Below are positions 44,503 to 53,895 of a stretch of DNA of 64,000 nt, piece by piece. The stretch's first letter is position 1, and each line of letters starts with the position of its first letter. This DNA comes from Chitinophaga sp. E66 (GTDB lineage: Bacteria > Bacteroidota > Bacteroidia > Chitinophagales > Chitinophagaceae), in the NCBI GenBank assembly GCA_019285755.1, contig CP079103.1, forward strand, positions 2,232,001 through 2,296,000, given 5' to 3'. The notes under the pieces are model-generated. The model did not search any database. It was not told where the DNA came from and worked only from the letters and a program-made list of their open reading frames with translations. The position numbers and the translations under genes were made by a program.

Positions 44503-47500
44503 ATGTTCGATACTTTTATCAGGCGGCCCGTGTTGTCGCTCGTGATCTCTTTGTTCATAGTGCTGCTGGGACTGCTGGCCCTTTTCGGGCTGCCGGTCAC
44601 CCAGTTCCCGGATATCGTTCCGCCTTCGGTAACGGTGACCGCCAAATATACCGGCGCCAACGCCGAAGTATGCGCCAACGCAGTGGCCATCCCGCTGGAA
44701 AGGGCCATCAACGGCGTACCGGGGATGACGTATATGACGTCCGTATCCTCTAATAACGGTACCACCCTCATCACTATCTTCTTTAAAGTAGGCACCGACC
44801 CGGATCAGGCTGCGGTGAACGTGCAGAACCGCGTGTCTACCATCATCGACGAGCTGCCCGAAGAGGTAATCAAGGCCGGGGTAACGACCGAAAAGGAAGT
44901 GAACTCCATGCTGCTGTACCTTAACGTGATGAGTGAAGACTCCACGCTCGATGAGAATTTCATCTATAACTTCGCCGACATCAACGTGCTGAAGGAGCTG
45001 AAACGTATCGACGGGGTGGGCTTCGCGGAAATCATGGGCGCCAAGGAATACGCCATGCGCGTATGGCTGCAGCCCGACCGGATGCTGGCCTACAACGTGT
45101 CTGCCGATGAAGTGGTGCAGGCGATCCGCCGTCAGAACATCGAAGCCGCCCCGGTAAAACAGGGAGAGCTCCGATAAGGAAGCGCAGCTTCTGCAATATG
45201 TACTCCGCTATACCGGTAAATACTTCCAGCCGGAAGAATACGCCGATATCATCATCCGCGCCAACCCGGACGGTTCTGTTCTGCGGCTGAAAGAAGTGGC
45301 GGATGTGGAATTCGGGGCATTAACATACGGGATGGTGTCCAAAACGGACGGCAAGCCTTCCGCCTCCATCATGCTCAAGCAACGTCCCGGCTCCAATGCG
45401 CAGGATGTGATCAATAACGTAAAATCCCGGATGCAGGAACTGCAGGCGTCTTCATTCCCGCCGGGCATGACCTATAACTTCAACTACGACGTATCCCGCT
45501 TCCTGGATGCCTCTATCGCGGAAGTGTTGCGCACACTGTTCGAGGCGTTTATCCTGGTAGGTATCGTGGTTTTCCTCTTCCTGCAGGACTGGCGGTCCAC
45601 GCTGATTCCCATACTTGCTATCCCGGTGGCGCTGATCGGTACGCTGGCGTTCATGCAGCTGATGGGTTTCTCTATAAACCTGCTTACACTGTTCGCCTTG
45701 GTGCTTTCGATCGGGATCGTGGTGGATAATGCCATTGTGGTGGTGGAAGCGGTGCACGCGAAGATGACGGAAACGCACCTTCCCGCTATGCAGGCCACGC
45801 TGGCGTCCATGAAAGAGATCAGCGGGGCAGTGATCGCCATAACGCTGGTGATGTCTGCGGTGTTTATCCCCGTGGCGTTCCTCAGCGGACCGGTAGGCGT
45901 GTTCTACCGGCAGTTCTCGCTGACGCTGGCATTCGCCATCATCATCTCCGGGATCAACGCATTAACGCTCACGCCGGCGCTTTGTGCGCTCATGCTGAAG
46001 CACGATCCCAATGCGCACATGCGCAGGAGCGTTATGCAGCGCTTCTTCAATGCGTTCAACCGCGGTTATAATAAAACTGAGAATAAGTACAAGCGTTTCG
46101 TGGGGGCTATCGCGGGCAAGCGCGTGCTCACGCTGATCATGCTCATCGTTTTCTTCGTGCTCACCTGGGGCGCGGCGGCTATTCTGCCGGGAGGGTTCAT
46201 ACCGTCGGAAGACCAGGGTATGGTATACGTAAACGTGACCACGCCCAACGGCGCCACGGTAGAGCGCACGGAAAAAGTGCTAGACTCGGTACAGGCCGCG
46301 GCGGCGGGAATGGATGCGGTGGAATCGGTCTCCACGCTCGCAGGCTATAGCCTGGTGAACGAAGTGGCCGGGGCGTCTTACGGGATGGGGATGATCAATC
46401 TCAAATCCTGGGGCGACCGCGAACAGTCGGTGAATGAAATCATAGAAGAACTGAAGGTTAAAACGAGGAACATCGCCGACGCTTCCATCGAGTACTTCCC
46501 GCCGCCCACCGTGCCGGGCTTCGGTAACGCCAGCGGCTTCGAGCTGCGCGTGCTGGACCGTACCGGCGCAGACGACCTGGAGCAGGTGTCTGAAGTAACC
46601 AACAAATTCATTGCGGCGCTGGAGAAACGCCCTGAGATCGGGAGCGCCTTCACGAGCTTCGACCCCGCCTTCCCGCAATACATGATCCATGTGGATCAGG
46701 CCATGGCGGCCAAGAAAGGCGTGAGTATCGATAACGCCATGAGCACCCTCCAGACGCTCCTCGGTAGTTTCTACGCCAGCAACTTCATCCGCTTCGGGCA
46801 GATGTACAAAGTGATGGTGCAGTCGTCCCCACAGTTCCGCACCAAGCCGGAAGACGTGCTGCTTCTGCACGTGAAGAACGATCACGGCGAAATGGTGCCC
46901 TTTTCCAACTTCGTGCGCCTCGAACGCGTATATGGCCCTGAGACCCTCACCCGCTATAATATGTATACCTCCGCCATGATCAACGGAGACGCAGCCCCGG
47001 GTTCTCCAGCGGCGACGCCATCAAGGCCATCGAGGAAACAGCTAAAGAGGTACTGCCGCGCGGCTTCTCCTTCGAATGGAGCGGGATGACGCGGGAACAG
47101 GTGCTCTCCGGCAACCAGGCGATCTATATCTTCGGTATCTGTCTGCTCTTCGTATACCTGCTGCTCGCAGCGCAATACGAAAGCTTCATGCTGCCGCTGC
47201 CGGTGCTGCTGTCTTTACCCGCGGGTATCTTCGGGGCATTTTTGTCCCTCAAGCTCGCAGGACTGGAAAACAACATCTATGCGCAGGTAGCATTGGTGAT
47301 GCTGATCGGCTTGCTGGGCAAGAACGCCATCCTTATCGTGGAGTTTGCGGTACAGCGGCAGAAGCAGGGGCTGACGGTAGTCAGGGCGGCAATAGAAGGC
47401 GGCGTGAGCCGTTTGCGGCCTATTCTCATGACCAGCTTCGCGTTTGTCGCCGGCCTTATACCATTGTGTATCGCCAGCGGCGCCGGCGCCATGGGGAACC

Positions 47501-47669
47501 GTTCTATCGGTACGGCCGCAGCGGGCGGTATGTTGATCGGTACCATCTTCGGGGTGTTGGTGATCCCGGGGCTGTACGTACTGTTTTCCCGGATCAAAGT
47601 GAAAAAGAAGAAACCAAGGCCCGCGGTGGTGGCCGCGGCGGTGTTATTGGTATTCCTGGGAGCGTGTAA
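44503..47669 (+). CDS. RND efflux transporter permease (AcrB/MexB, HAE1 type)
   Basis: This proton-driven pump of about 1,055 residues starts MFDTFIRRPVLSLVISLFIV and shows LFGLPVTQFPDIVPPSVTVT, the porter domains, and FMQLMGFSINLLTLFALVLS. Next are the proton-relay helix GIVVDNAIVVVEAVHAKM with paired Asp, LTPALCALMLK, and the second half QYESFMLPLPVLLSLPAGIF and LGKNAILIVEFA. Breaks lie near 45170 and 46990. Restoring one A in the run near 47603 ends the protein at 47669; without it, the frame reads straight into the outer-membrane-factor gene. The coupled adaptor and channel complete a tripartite efflux pump; the drug range is unknown. Confidence 0.92.
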
Positions 47670-49044
47670 AGCGCCCCGGCCGCTACAAACGCCGGAACTG
47701 CCGGCTGTGCCGCAAAGGGAGAAAGACACTTTGGTGGCTGTCAATCTGCTGCCTGTGAAAGCATTCTTTAATGATCCCTATCTCCGGCAACTCCTCGATA
47801 CCGCGCGCCGCAACAATGCCGACGTGCTTATCGCCATGCAGAAAATGGAAACCGTTCAGGCCCAGCTGGCCATGGCGCGCAAGGCATGGTTGCCATCACT
47901 CAATGCGGGCATATCTGCCGGTGCGGAAAAGTTCGGTAAATACACGATCGACGGGGTAGGGAACTTTGATACGAACCTGTCGCCCAATATCGATAAGGAT
48001 CAGCGTATCCCCACGCCGGCGGTGCCCGATTATTTCGCGGGGCTCCGCAGCGCCTGGGAGATCGATCTGTGGGGCAAGCTCCGCCAGCAGAAGGAAGCCG
48101 CATATGCGAGGTTCCTGGCTACGGCGGAAGGCCGCCGGCTCGTATATACGCAGCTGACGGCGCAGATCGCCTCGCTGTACTACCACCTGCTGGAACTGGA
48201 TTATGAATTGTCGGTCGTTGAGAAGAACGTGATTCTGCAGGAATCCGCACTGGAAACGGTGAAGATCCAGCAGGAAGCGGGCAGGGCTACCTCGCTGGCA
48301 GTGCAGCAGTTCCATGCGCAGTTGCTGAACACGAAAGCCCTGGCATTCGGTATCCGCCAACAACGGACGGAGATCGAGAACCAGCTGAATGCGCTCGCAG
48401 GCCGGTTCCCGCAGCATATCGAAAGATCGAAAAGCCTGTTGGAAGCGCCCATTCCCGCGAAAGTTGCCGAAGGCATACCGGCAGACCTGTTGCTGGCGCG
48501 GCCGGACATCCGGCAGGCGGAACTGGAGCTGACCGCCGCGAAAGCGGATGTAAAGGCAGCCCGTGCATCATTCTTCCCCACGCTGACGCTCAGCGCTTCT
48601 GTCGGGTACAATGCATTCGACCCCGGATTGCTGTTCAAAAGCCCCGCATCCATCGCATATACCGCGCTGGGTGGGCTCACGGCGCCGGTGTTCAATCAAA
48701 ACCAGATCCGGTCTAAATACAGGATCGCAACGGCCGAAGGCATGAGCGCGTTCTACGCGTACCGCCAGGCAATCGTGAACGGATACCAGGAAGTATCCAC
48801 CTCGCTGCAAAAAGTCGGCAACAGCGAGCAGGCATATAAGCTCAAAGAAGCGGAAGTGCTCATGCTGCAACACGGCGTATCTACCTCCCGCGATCTCTTC
48901 GCGACGGGGTATGCCAATTATCTGGAAGTGATCAATGCCCAGAAGAACGTCCTCGATGCAGAACTGGCCCTGGCGCAACACCGGCGTGAAGTGTTCGACG
49001 GTGTTATCGCACTATACAGGGCCTTAGGCGGAGGTGCGGAATAG
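47599..49044 (+). CDS. outer-membrane efflux lipoprotein (TolC/NodT family)
   Basis: This channel subunit of 481 residues probably starts at GTG 47599, giving a typical lipoprotein signal MKKKKPRPAVVAAAVLLVFL followed by GAC. Two outer-membrane-factor repeats follow: QLLDTARRNNADVLIAMQKM, WEIDLWGKLRQQKEAAYARF, QQEAGRATSLAVQQFHAQLL, LLLARPDIRQAELELTAAKA and VGYNAFDPG. It ends ALYRALGGGAE. It is open without interruption and overlaps the 3' end of the permease gene by about 70 bases. A true RND-channel fusion is a less likely alternative, discussed in the findings. Confidence 0.88.
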   Translation: MKKKKPRPAVVAAAVLLVFLGACKAPRPLQTPELPAVPQREKDTLVAVNLLPVKAFFNDPYLRQLLDTARRNNADVLIAMQKMETVQAQLAMARKAWLPSLNAGISAGAEKFGKYTIDGVGNFDTNLSPNIDKDQRIPTPAVPDYFAGLRSAWEIDLWGKLRQQKEAAYARFLATAEGRRLVYTQLTAQIASLYYHLLELDYELSVVEKNVILQESALETVKIQQEAGRATSLAVQQFHAQLLNTKALAFGIRQQRTEIENQLNALAGRFPQHIERSKSLLEAPIPAKVAEGIPADLLLARPDIRQAELELTAAKADVKAARASFFPTLTLSASVGYNAFDPGLLFKSPASIAYTALGGLTAPVFNQNQIRSKYRIATAEGMSAFYAYRQAIVNGYQEVSTSLQKVGNSEQAYKLKEAEVLMLQHGVSTSRDLFATGYANYLEVINAQKNVLDAELALAQHRREVFDGVIALYRALGGGAE

Positions 49045-49049
49045 GGCAA

Positions 49050-49079
49050 GGGCCGGTCACTGGACCGGCCCCTTTTTTT
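49050..49079 (+). terminator. strong intrinsic terminator of the RND operon
   Basis: The arms 49050-49058 (GGGCCGGTC) and 49063-49071 (GACCGGCCC) pair perfectly with an ACTG loop, followed by TTTTTTT. It starts six bases after the stop of the channel gene. Confidence 0.9.
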
Positions 49080-49099
49080 ATGTGCAACGTTTCCGCTTG

Positions 49100-49717
49100 T
49101 TATCTTTTCTTAAACCGGCTGATTATCAGCATATCATGTTTGGTCGTGGTAGTAGTGCCGTCAACCCTTTCGTCGGTAAAGAACAAATTCCGGCTGGTGA
49201 GGATCAACTCCCCGTTTACTATCGCAAACTTCGCTTTCATAGATGTGGACGGAACTGTCGTGGAGCCGCCGGCAGCGTTAGAGGCCGGTAAGCTGACGAA
49301 GCCTTTGTCGAAAAATACAGAGTCCGTTCCGATCAATTTATAAGTCGATACGCCGTTCGTTTTGGAGCAGTCCAGTTGATTGGCATGAGCAGTGGCTCTC
49401 CGTCGGAGACGCCATCTACAAATGTTTCGATCTTCCAGTTCGTGTTCAACTTATAGCTGACCCCGAAGACGTCAGCGTGCCATTTTCGAACACAGCCATA
49501 CCGGTGTTTTCAGTGGTCGTGTACTCCATGTCTACAACCGCCTTAAATTCAAACAACTCATTTGAGATGGTTTCGGAAGTGCCTTTCACGTACAGGGATG
49601 CAAATTCATAGGTTCCGGAAAGTCCATCGCTAGCGGGTTTCGGGTCGTCTTTTTGTCGCCGCAGGCGCTCAGGATTAATGCGATGGGAAGGGTCAGGGAT
49701 AAAATGCTTTTCTTCAT
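49100..49717 (-). CDS. lipoprotein, lipocalin-like, unknown function
   Basis: This lipoprotein of about 205 residues starts MKKSILSLTLPIALILSACG. The body continues LSGTYEFASLYVKGTSETIS, AVVDMEYTTTENTGMAVFEN, GVSYKLNTNWKIETFVDG and KAKFAIVNGELILTSRNLFF, and ends DMLIISRFKKR. This strand-rich pattern suggests a small beta barrel of the lipocalin-like type seen in many Bacteroidota lipoproteins. Breaks lie near 49645, 49463 and 49372. The function is unknown. Confidence 0.7.
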
Positions 49718-49734
49718 AAGTAATTATTAGGTGT

Positions 49735-49742
49735 CAAAAGTA
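49735..49742 (-). promoter_or_regulatory. minus-7-like element of the lipoprotein gene
   Basis: On the minus strand the bases read TACTTTTG, matching TAnnTTTG, 17 bases before ATG 49717. No good minus-33 element is visible. Confidence 0.4.
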
Positions 49743-49772
49743 AACGCATTAACTTGATCGCCTATCCCACGT

Positions 49773-49985
49773 TCATTCCACTTTACCGAAGATCAGCGAC
49801 ATTACTCTTGATAAGATCAGGTAACCCGCACAGGTTGCAGCGCCCCAGGAAAAGAGGAACATCAAAGCGCCTTTTACGCTGGAAGGATCGATCCAGTTAT
49901 AGGCCAGGATACCACAGAAAAAACTGTTGGACACGGTGGCAAACAGGAGCAACACCGCGAGGAATGTAGCGGATACGTTTTTCAT
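49773..49985 (-). CDS. small membrane protein (70 aa)
   Basis: This intact frame of 70 codons starts MKNVSATFLAVLLLFATVSN and has two hydrophobic segments, FLAVLLLFATVSNSFFCGIL and ALMFLFSWGAATCAGYLILS. It ends RVMSLIFGKVE. I recognise no family. It is separated by AT-rich gaps from both neighbours, so its transcription unit is unclear. Confidence 0.62.
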   Translation of the reverse strand: MKNVSATFLAVLLLFATVSNSFFCGILAYNWIDPSSVKGALMFLFSWGAATCAGYLILSRVMSLIFGKVE

Positions 49986-50040
49986 AGGATAGTCGTTTGC
50001 TATAAATATATATTAAATATATAACATATGCAAGCCCCCG

Positions 50041-50309
50041 CTAGTATTCCGCGAAACTTTGATCCACATAACACCAGATCCACTTTTCCCCGGCTCTGCC
50101 GAAATCACCACCGGGTGCCCCGTAGCATGGTGGTGCGCGGTCATATGCCGGGAAGGGGAGCTGTCGCAGCAAAACGTGCCGCCGCATGTTTGGCAGGTCC
50201 GTAAATGCAGCCAGGTTCCGCCGTGTTTCACGCATTCTTCGCATTCATATTTCTTCGGATGGATCAGCGTCTCCAGCTGCTGGATATGCTGACAGGGTTT
50301 ATCTGCCAT
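50041..50309 (-). CDS. UBP-type zinc finger domain protein
   Basis: This small protein of about 89 residues is essentially one UBP-type (ubiquitin-hydrolase-like) zinc finger. The metal ligands lie in the pattern PCQHIQ, YECEECVKHGGTWLHLRTCQ, TCGGTFCCDSSPSRHMTAHH and HATGHPVVIS. One base is missing near 50088; the restored end EKWIWCYVDQSFAEY includes the aromatic strand typical of the domain. Bacterial stand-alone UBP fingers have no established ubiquitin partner. The gene lies about 14 bases downstream of the response-regulator/thioredoxin-reductase fusion on the same strand. Confidence 0.88.
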
Positions 50310-50323
50310 ATTGTTGGGTTTTA

Positions 50324-51985
50324 TCAGGATTCAGCGAGGTATTTATGTACAAAACTAATGGCCATGGAGCCTTCACCCACGGCAGCCGCCACGCGGTTCA
50401 TCGCGCCCGCGCGCACATCGCCGGCGGCAAAGATGCCGGGAATACTCGTTTCCAGGATATACGGATCGCGGCCCTGCTTCCATAATTGTTTGAAGGACGG
50501 ATATTGATGGAGGTCGCGGCCTGTTTCGATAAAGCCTTTATCATTCTTGATGATCCCGTCACATATCCAATCGGTATAAGGGCGCGCGCCGATGAAGATG
50601 TACAGGGCATCCGCAGGCATTTCCACTTCGTTGCCATCGTTCAGGTCGCGCAACTTTAGTGCGGTCAGCTTTGATTCACCGATCCCTTGCGATATTTCCG
50701 CACAGGGCAGCAACCGGATATTGGGCGTCTGCGCGATCTGGTCGATCAGGTATGCGCTCATGGAAGAACGGAGGTCGGGTTTGCGGATGACGATATAGAC
50801 GTTCTTAGCGAACTTCGACAAGTACATGGCTGCCTGTCCGGCGGAATTTCCGCCTCCCAGCACGAACACTTCCTTATCTCTGCACGAAGCCGCTTCCGTA
50901 CTGGCTGCGCCGTAGTACACGCCTGCGCCTGTGAAGTCTTCGATGCCCTGGGTCTCCAGTTTACGGTAATCCACGCCCGTGGTGATCACGAGGGCTTTCG
51001 CATATATCTCGGTCCCGTCGTCCAGGCGGACCATCTTATACTGATCTTTCGCTTCTATACCGGCTACCGATTGGGGCGACAGGAACTCCGTTCCAAAGCG
51101 GGTGGCCTGTGTAATGGCGCGCCGCGTCAGGTCCGCGCCGCTCAGTCCGGTCGGGAAACCCAGGTAGTTCTCGATACGGGAACTGGTGCCCGCCTGACCG
51201 CCCGGCGCCCGGCGCTCTATCAGCAGGGTACTGAGGCCTTCAGATGCGCCGTACACGGAAGCAGCCAGTCCCGCAGGGCCGGCGCCGATGATCGCTACAT
51301 CATATACCTGGTTGCGCACGGTCGGGTTAAGCCCGATGCGCGAAGCAATATCTTTCAGAGCGGGTTGCCTGAAAAGCGCGCCGTCTTCAAATATGATGGC
51401 GGGCAGTTCCTGCGCATTAAGCTGATTGGAGGCCGCTAGCTGCTTTCCCTGTTCGCTGCTTTCGATGTCCATCCATTGGTAAGGAATGAGGTTGCCTGCC
51501 AGGAAGTCCTTGATCTCATGGCTGCGCGGCGAAAACTGGTACCCGATCACGCGGATGCCTTTGAAATCCGGGCGGTAGTTGGCCTGCCAGTCGCCCAGGA
51601 TCTCTTCCATCACCGGGTATAGCTTTTCTTCCGGCGGGTCCCAGGGTTTCATGAGGTAATAATCCAGCTTCACATCGTTGATGGCTTTAATGGCGGCTTC
51701 CGTGTCGGAATAGGCTGTGAGGAGGACGCGCTTGGCTTCCGGGAATACCTTCATGGCCTTCTCCAGGAAATGTACGCCGTCCATTTCAGGCATGCGCTGG
51801 TCGGACAGGAACAGGGCGATCTCTTCGCCCTTGTTCTGTAATTCGGTAATGCTGGCGAGGGCTTCAGATACGGAGGTGGTCGACAGTACGCGGTAACGGT
51901 CGCGGTACTGGTTGCGCAGGTCGCGGCTGATGGCGCGGAGCACCTGCTGGTCGTCGTCGATCAGAAATATGATAGGTTGGTTCAT
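50324..51985 (-). CDS. fused response regulator / thioredoxin-reductase-like FAD oxidoreductase
   Basis: This intact 553-residue protein joins three parts. Residues 1-130 are a receiver domain (IIFLIDDDQQVLRAISRDLR; LFLSDQRMPEMDGVHFLEKA; VLLTAYSDTEAAIKA). Residues 150-215 are a thioredoxin/glutaredoxin-like segment (FKGIRVIGYQFSPRSHEIKD). Residues 230-553 are a thioredoxin-reductase-like domain with the FAD motif AIIGAGPAGLAASVYGASEG, NAD motif EVFVLGGGNSAGQAAMYLSK and C-terminal GIFAAGDVRAGAMNRVAAAV. The redox-active CxxC expected between the nucleotide domains is not present (EAASCRDKEV has one Cys), so the enzyme is unlikely to be an ordinary thioredoxin reductase. It overlaps the kinase gene upstream by four bases. 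Confidence 0.93.
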   Translation of the reverse strand: MNQPIIFLIDDDQQVLRAISRDLRNQYRDRYRVLSTTSVSEALASITELQNKGEEIALFLSDQRMPEMDGVHFLEKAMKVFPEAKRVLLTAYSDTEAAIKAINDVKLDYYLMKPWDPPEEKLYPVMEEILGDWQANYRPDFKGIRVIGYQFSPRSHEIKDFLAGNLIPYQWMDIESSEQGKQLAASNQLNAQELPAIIFEDGALFRQPALKDIASRIGLNPTVRNQVYDVAIIGAGPAGLAASVYGASEGLSTLLIERRAPGGQAGTSSRIENYLGFPTGLSGADLTRRAITQATRFGTEFLSPQSVAGIEAKDQYKMVRLDDGTEIYAKALVITTGVDYRKLETQGIEDFTGAGVYYGAASTEAASCRDKEVFVLGGGNSAGQAAMYLSKFAKNVYIVIRKPDLRSSMSAYLIDQIAQTPNIRLLPCAEISQGIGESKLTALKLRDLNDGNEVEMPADALYIFIGARPYTDWICDGIIKNDKGFIETGRDLHQYPSFKQLWKQGRDPYILETSIPGIFAAGDVRAGAMNRVAAAVGEGSMAISFVHKYLAES

Positions 51986-53397
51986 GAGCTGATGGAATGT
52001 GCTTCACCGTTGATAGGAAAGCAGATGGTAAATACGGTATGGCCGGGTTCGGAAGTGGCCTTCACGGAGCCGCGGTGCTGGCGGACGATATTCATGACCG
52101 CATCCAGCCCCAGCCCCGTGCCTTTGCCGATCTCCTTGGTGGTAAAGAAGGGGTCGAAGATACGGGAAAGGTTCTCGGGCGGGATGCCCGGACCGTTATC
52201 TTCCACGGTCACTTTCACGAATTCGCCGTCGCGTTGCGTGCGGACTGTCAGCCGGCCATTGCCTTGTTGTTCCAGGGCATCGGCGGCGTTATCGATGAGG
52301 TTGGTCCATACCTGGTTGAGCTCGCCGGAAAGGGCGTATACGGGCGGTAATGTTTCGTCAAATTCCTCTGTCACTTCAATCTTCCCTTTGCGCAATTTAT
52401 ACTGCATCATGACGAGGGTGTTGCGGATGCCCGTGTGGATGTCGATATATTGTTTATCGGCCCCGCCGTCCATATGCGTGAATATCTTGACTGATTTGAC
52501 CAGTCCGGAAATACGTTTGGAGGCTTCGCGGATATCAGCCAGCATGCGTTCAGTAGTGAGGTGGCTGCTGATCCAGGAGAGCACGGTGCCGAGGTATTCC
52601 GCCGGCAGCCTTTGCGCGAACTGGTCCAGTTGCTGTGGGTGCAATCCGTAGTGACGGAACTGCTCTGCCATATCAGGGGTTTCGGGTACCTGGTGATCGG
52701 ACAACCAATCGCTGATGGCGTCTTCCTGGCTGCTGCGCTCCAGCATACCCGGAACGGGGCGGTCCGCTTCGGCGAGCGCCTTCCTGAGCTGGTCGCATAC
52801 GAAATCCGCTTCAGGTTCCGACAAACGGGTGAGCATCATCTTCCGGAAAGTTTCCGGCGCGCCGCGGAGGTGTTCCCCAGCGTGTCCGACCCGCGTACGA
52901 TAGCCGCCGCCGGGTTGTTCAGTTCATGGGCCAGCCCCGCCGCGAGTTTCCCAGGGCCATCATTTTCTCGTTTTGCTGGGTAACGATGGTAAAATCCCGC
53001 ACCCGGTTGGTCATCACGAAAACCAAAGCCTGCGTCAGTTCATAATGCCGGGCGATCATCTCCTGAGCTGATCCTTGGGCAGGGTGAGCATCTCCATGTC
53101 CGTCTTACAGCAGGAAAACGCGATGGAGCCGCGTGCCCTGGAATAAGGCAGGATGCCTGTTACCTGGTGGGCGGTCACATCGGTCACCGGCACCTTATTC
53201 CCGCTCTGGATACGGTAGAACTCTATGGTGCCGGAAAGTATGAAATGAACCCCGCGAATCTCGTCGCCGGGCTTATAGACGTATTCGCCGGCCGGGAAAC
53301 GTTCGGTTTCACCGTGGTCGATCAGCCATTGCAATTGCGGTTCGGGTACGTCTTTGAGTGCGTCGAACAGTAGCAGGTCCTGGGTAGTCACGTTCAA
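51982..53397 (-). CDS. sensor histidine kinase with cyclic-nucleotide-binding-like domain
   Basis: This cytoplasmic protein of about 472 residues starts with a cNMP-binding-like beta roll (ERFPAGEYVYKPGDEIRGVH, then FILSGTIEFYRIQSGN). It then has a phospho-acceptor domain with the H box LAAGLAHELNNPAAAIVR and the HATPase domain: QVWTNLIDNAADALEQQGNG, VEDNGPGIPPENLSRIFDPF and KGTGLGLDAVMNIV. Breaks lie near 53062, 52952 and 52868. No ATG opens the frame; TTG 53395-53397 or GTG 53389-53391 must be used. Its stop overlaps the start of the receiver-reductase fusion by four bases, so that fusion is its likely phosphotransfer partner. Confidence 0.87.
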
Positions 53398-53895
53398 TAT
53401 TCGCTGTTTGCTTAAAGATACTTAGAATCAGCCAATTACGCGCATGAAGGAATGGTTATCGCCATCACAATGCAGGGCCGCGGCAATATTTTCGCATTGT
53501 AAAGGTTTTCCTTGACACTTCCTGCTGGTTGCGGGTAGTATGCCGTATGACTACGGTATGACAATGGTAGGCATCCGGATGAGATAAGCCGCATATAAGC
53601 CGCCCTAATTATTAGGGCGGCTTATATGCGGTTCAAATACGGGTAAAGGGCTTTTCATATGCCACTTTACAAAACCGTGGGCTTGCTGTTGGTGCATGTG
53701 TATTATGCTTCTGCATAACGTTGTCCTGGGAGCAGGGAGGATAAGCATATGCACAGTGTGCACGGCCGGGTTGATGGAAATTGACCTCGGGGTAACCACG
53801 GGTACATGGGTTGAGCCACCTGCATTCAGGGGCATACAGAAATGCCGGCGATGACCGGGAGGAGAAGAAGACAGGAAAAGGTGCTTTTTAGCCCA
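53398..53895. other. intergenic stretch with a long perfect hairpin
   Basis: No supported gene lies in these 498 bases. The only strong structure is the 20-base-pair hairpin at 53589-53631, listed separately. A minus-strand frame at 53605-53835 starts inside the gap and reads through the hairpin, with a composition unlike its neighbours. Confidence 0.6.
53589..53631. repeat. 20-base-pair perfect inverted repeat
   Basis: The arms 53589-53608 and 53612-53631 are exact reverse complements around TTA. The left arm reads CCGCATATAAGCCGCCCTAA. No T run follows on either strand, so it differs from the ordinary terminators of this window. It lies between two minus-strand transcription units, downstream of the NtrY-like kinase gene. 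Confidence 0.9.

Noticed and set aside
53605..53835. Minus-strand open frame of 76 codons
   Set aside because: It reads through the 20-pair hairpin, is rich in His, Pro and Arg unlike its neighbours, and has no signal, domain or regulatory support.
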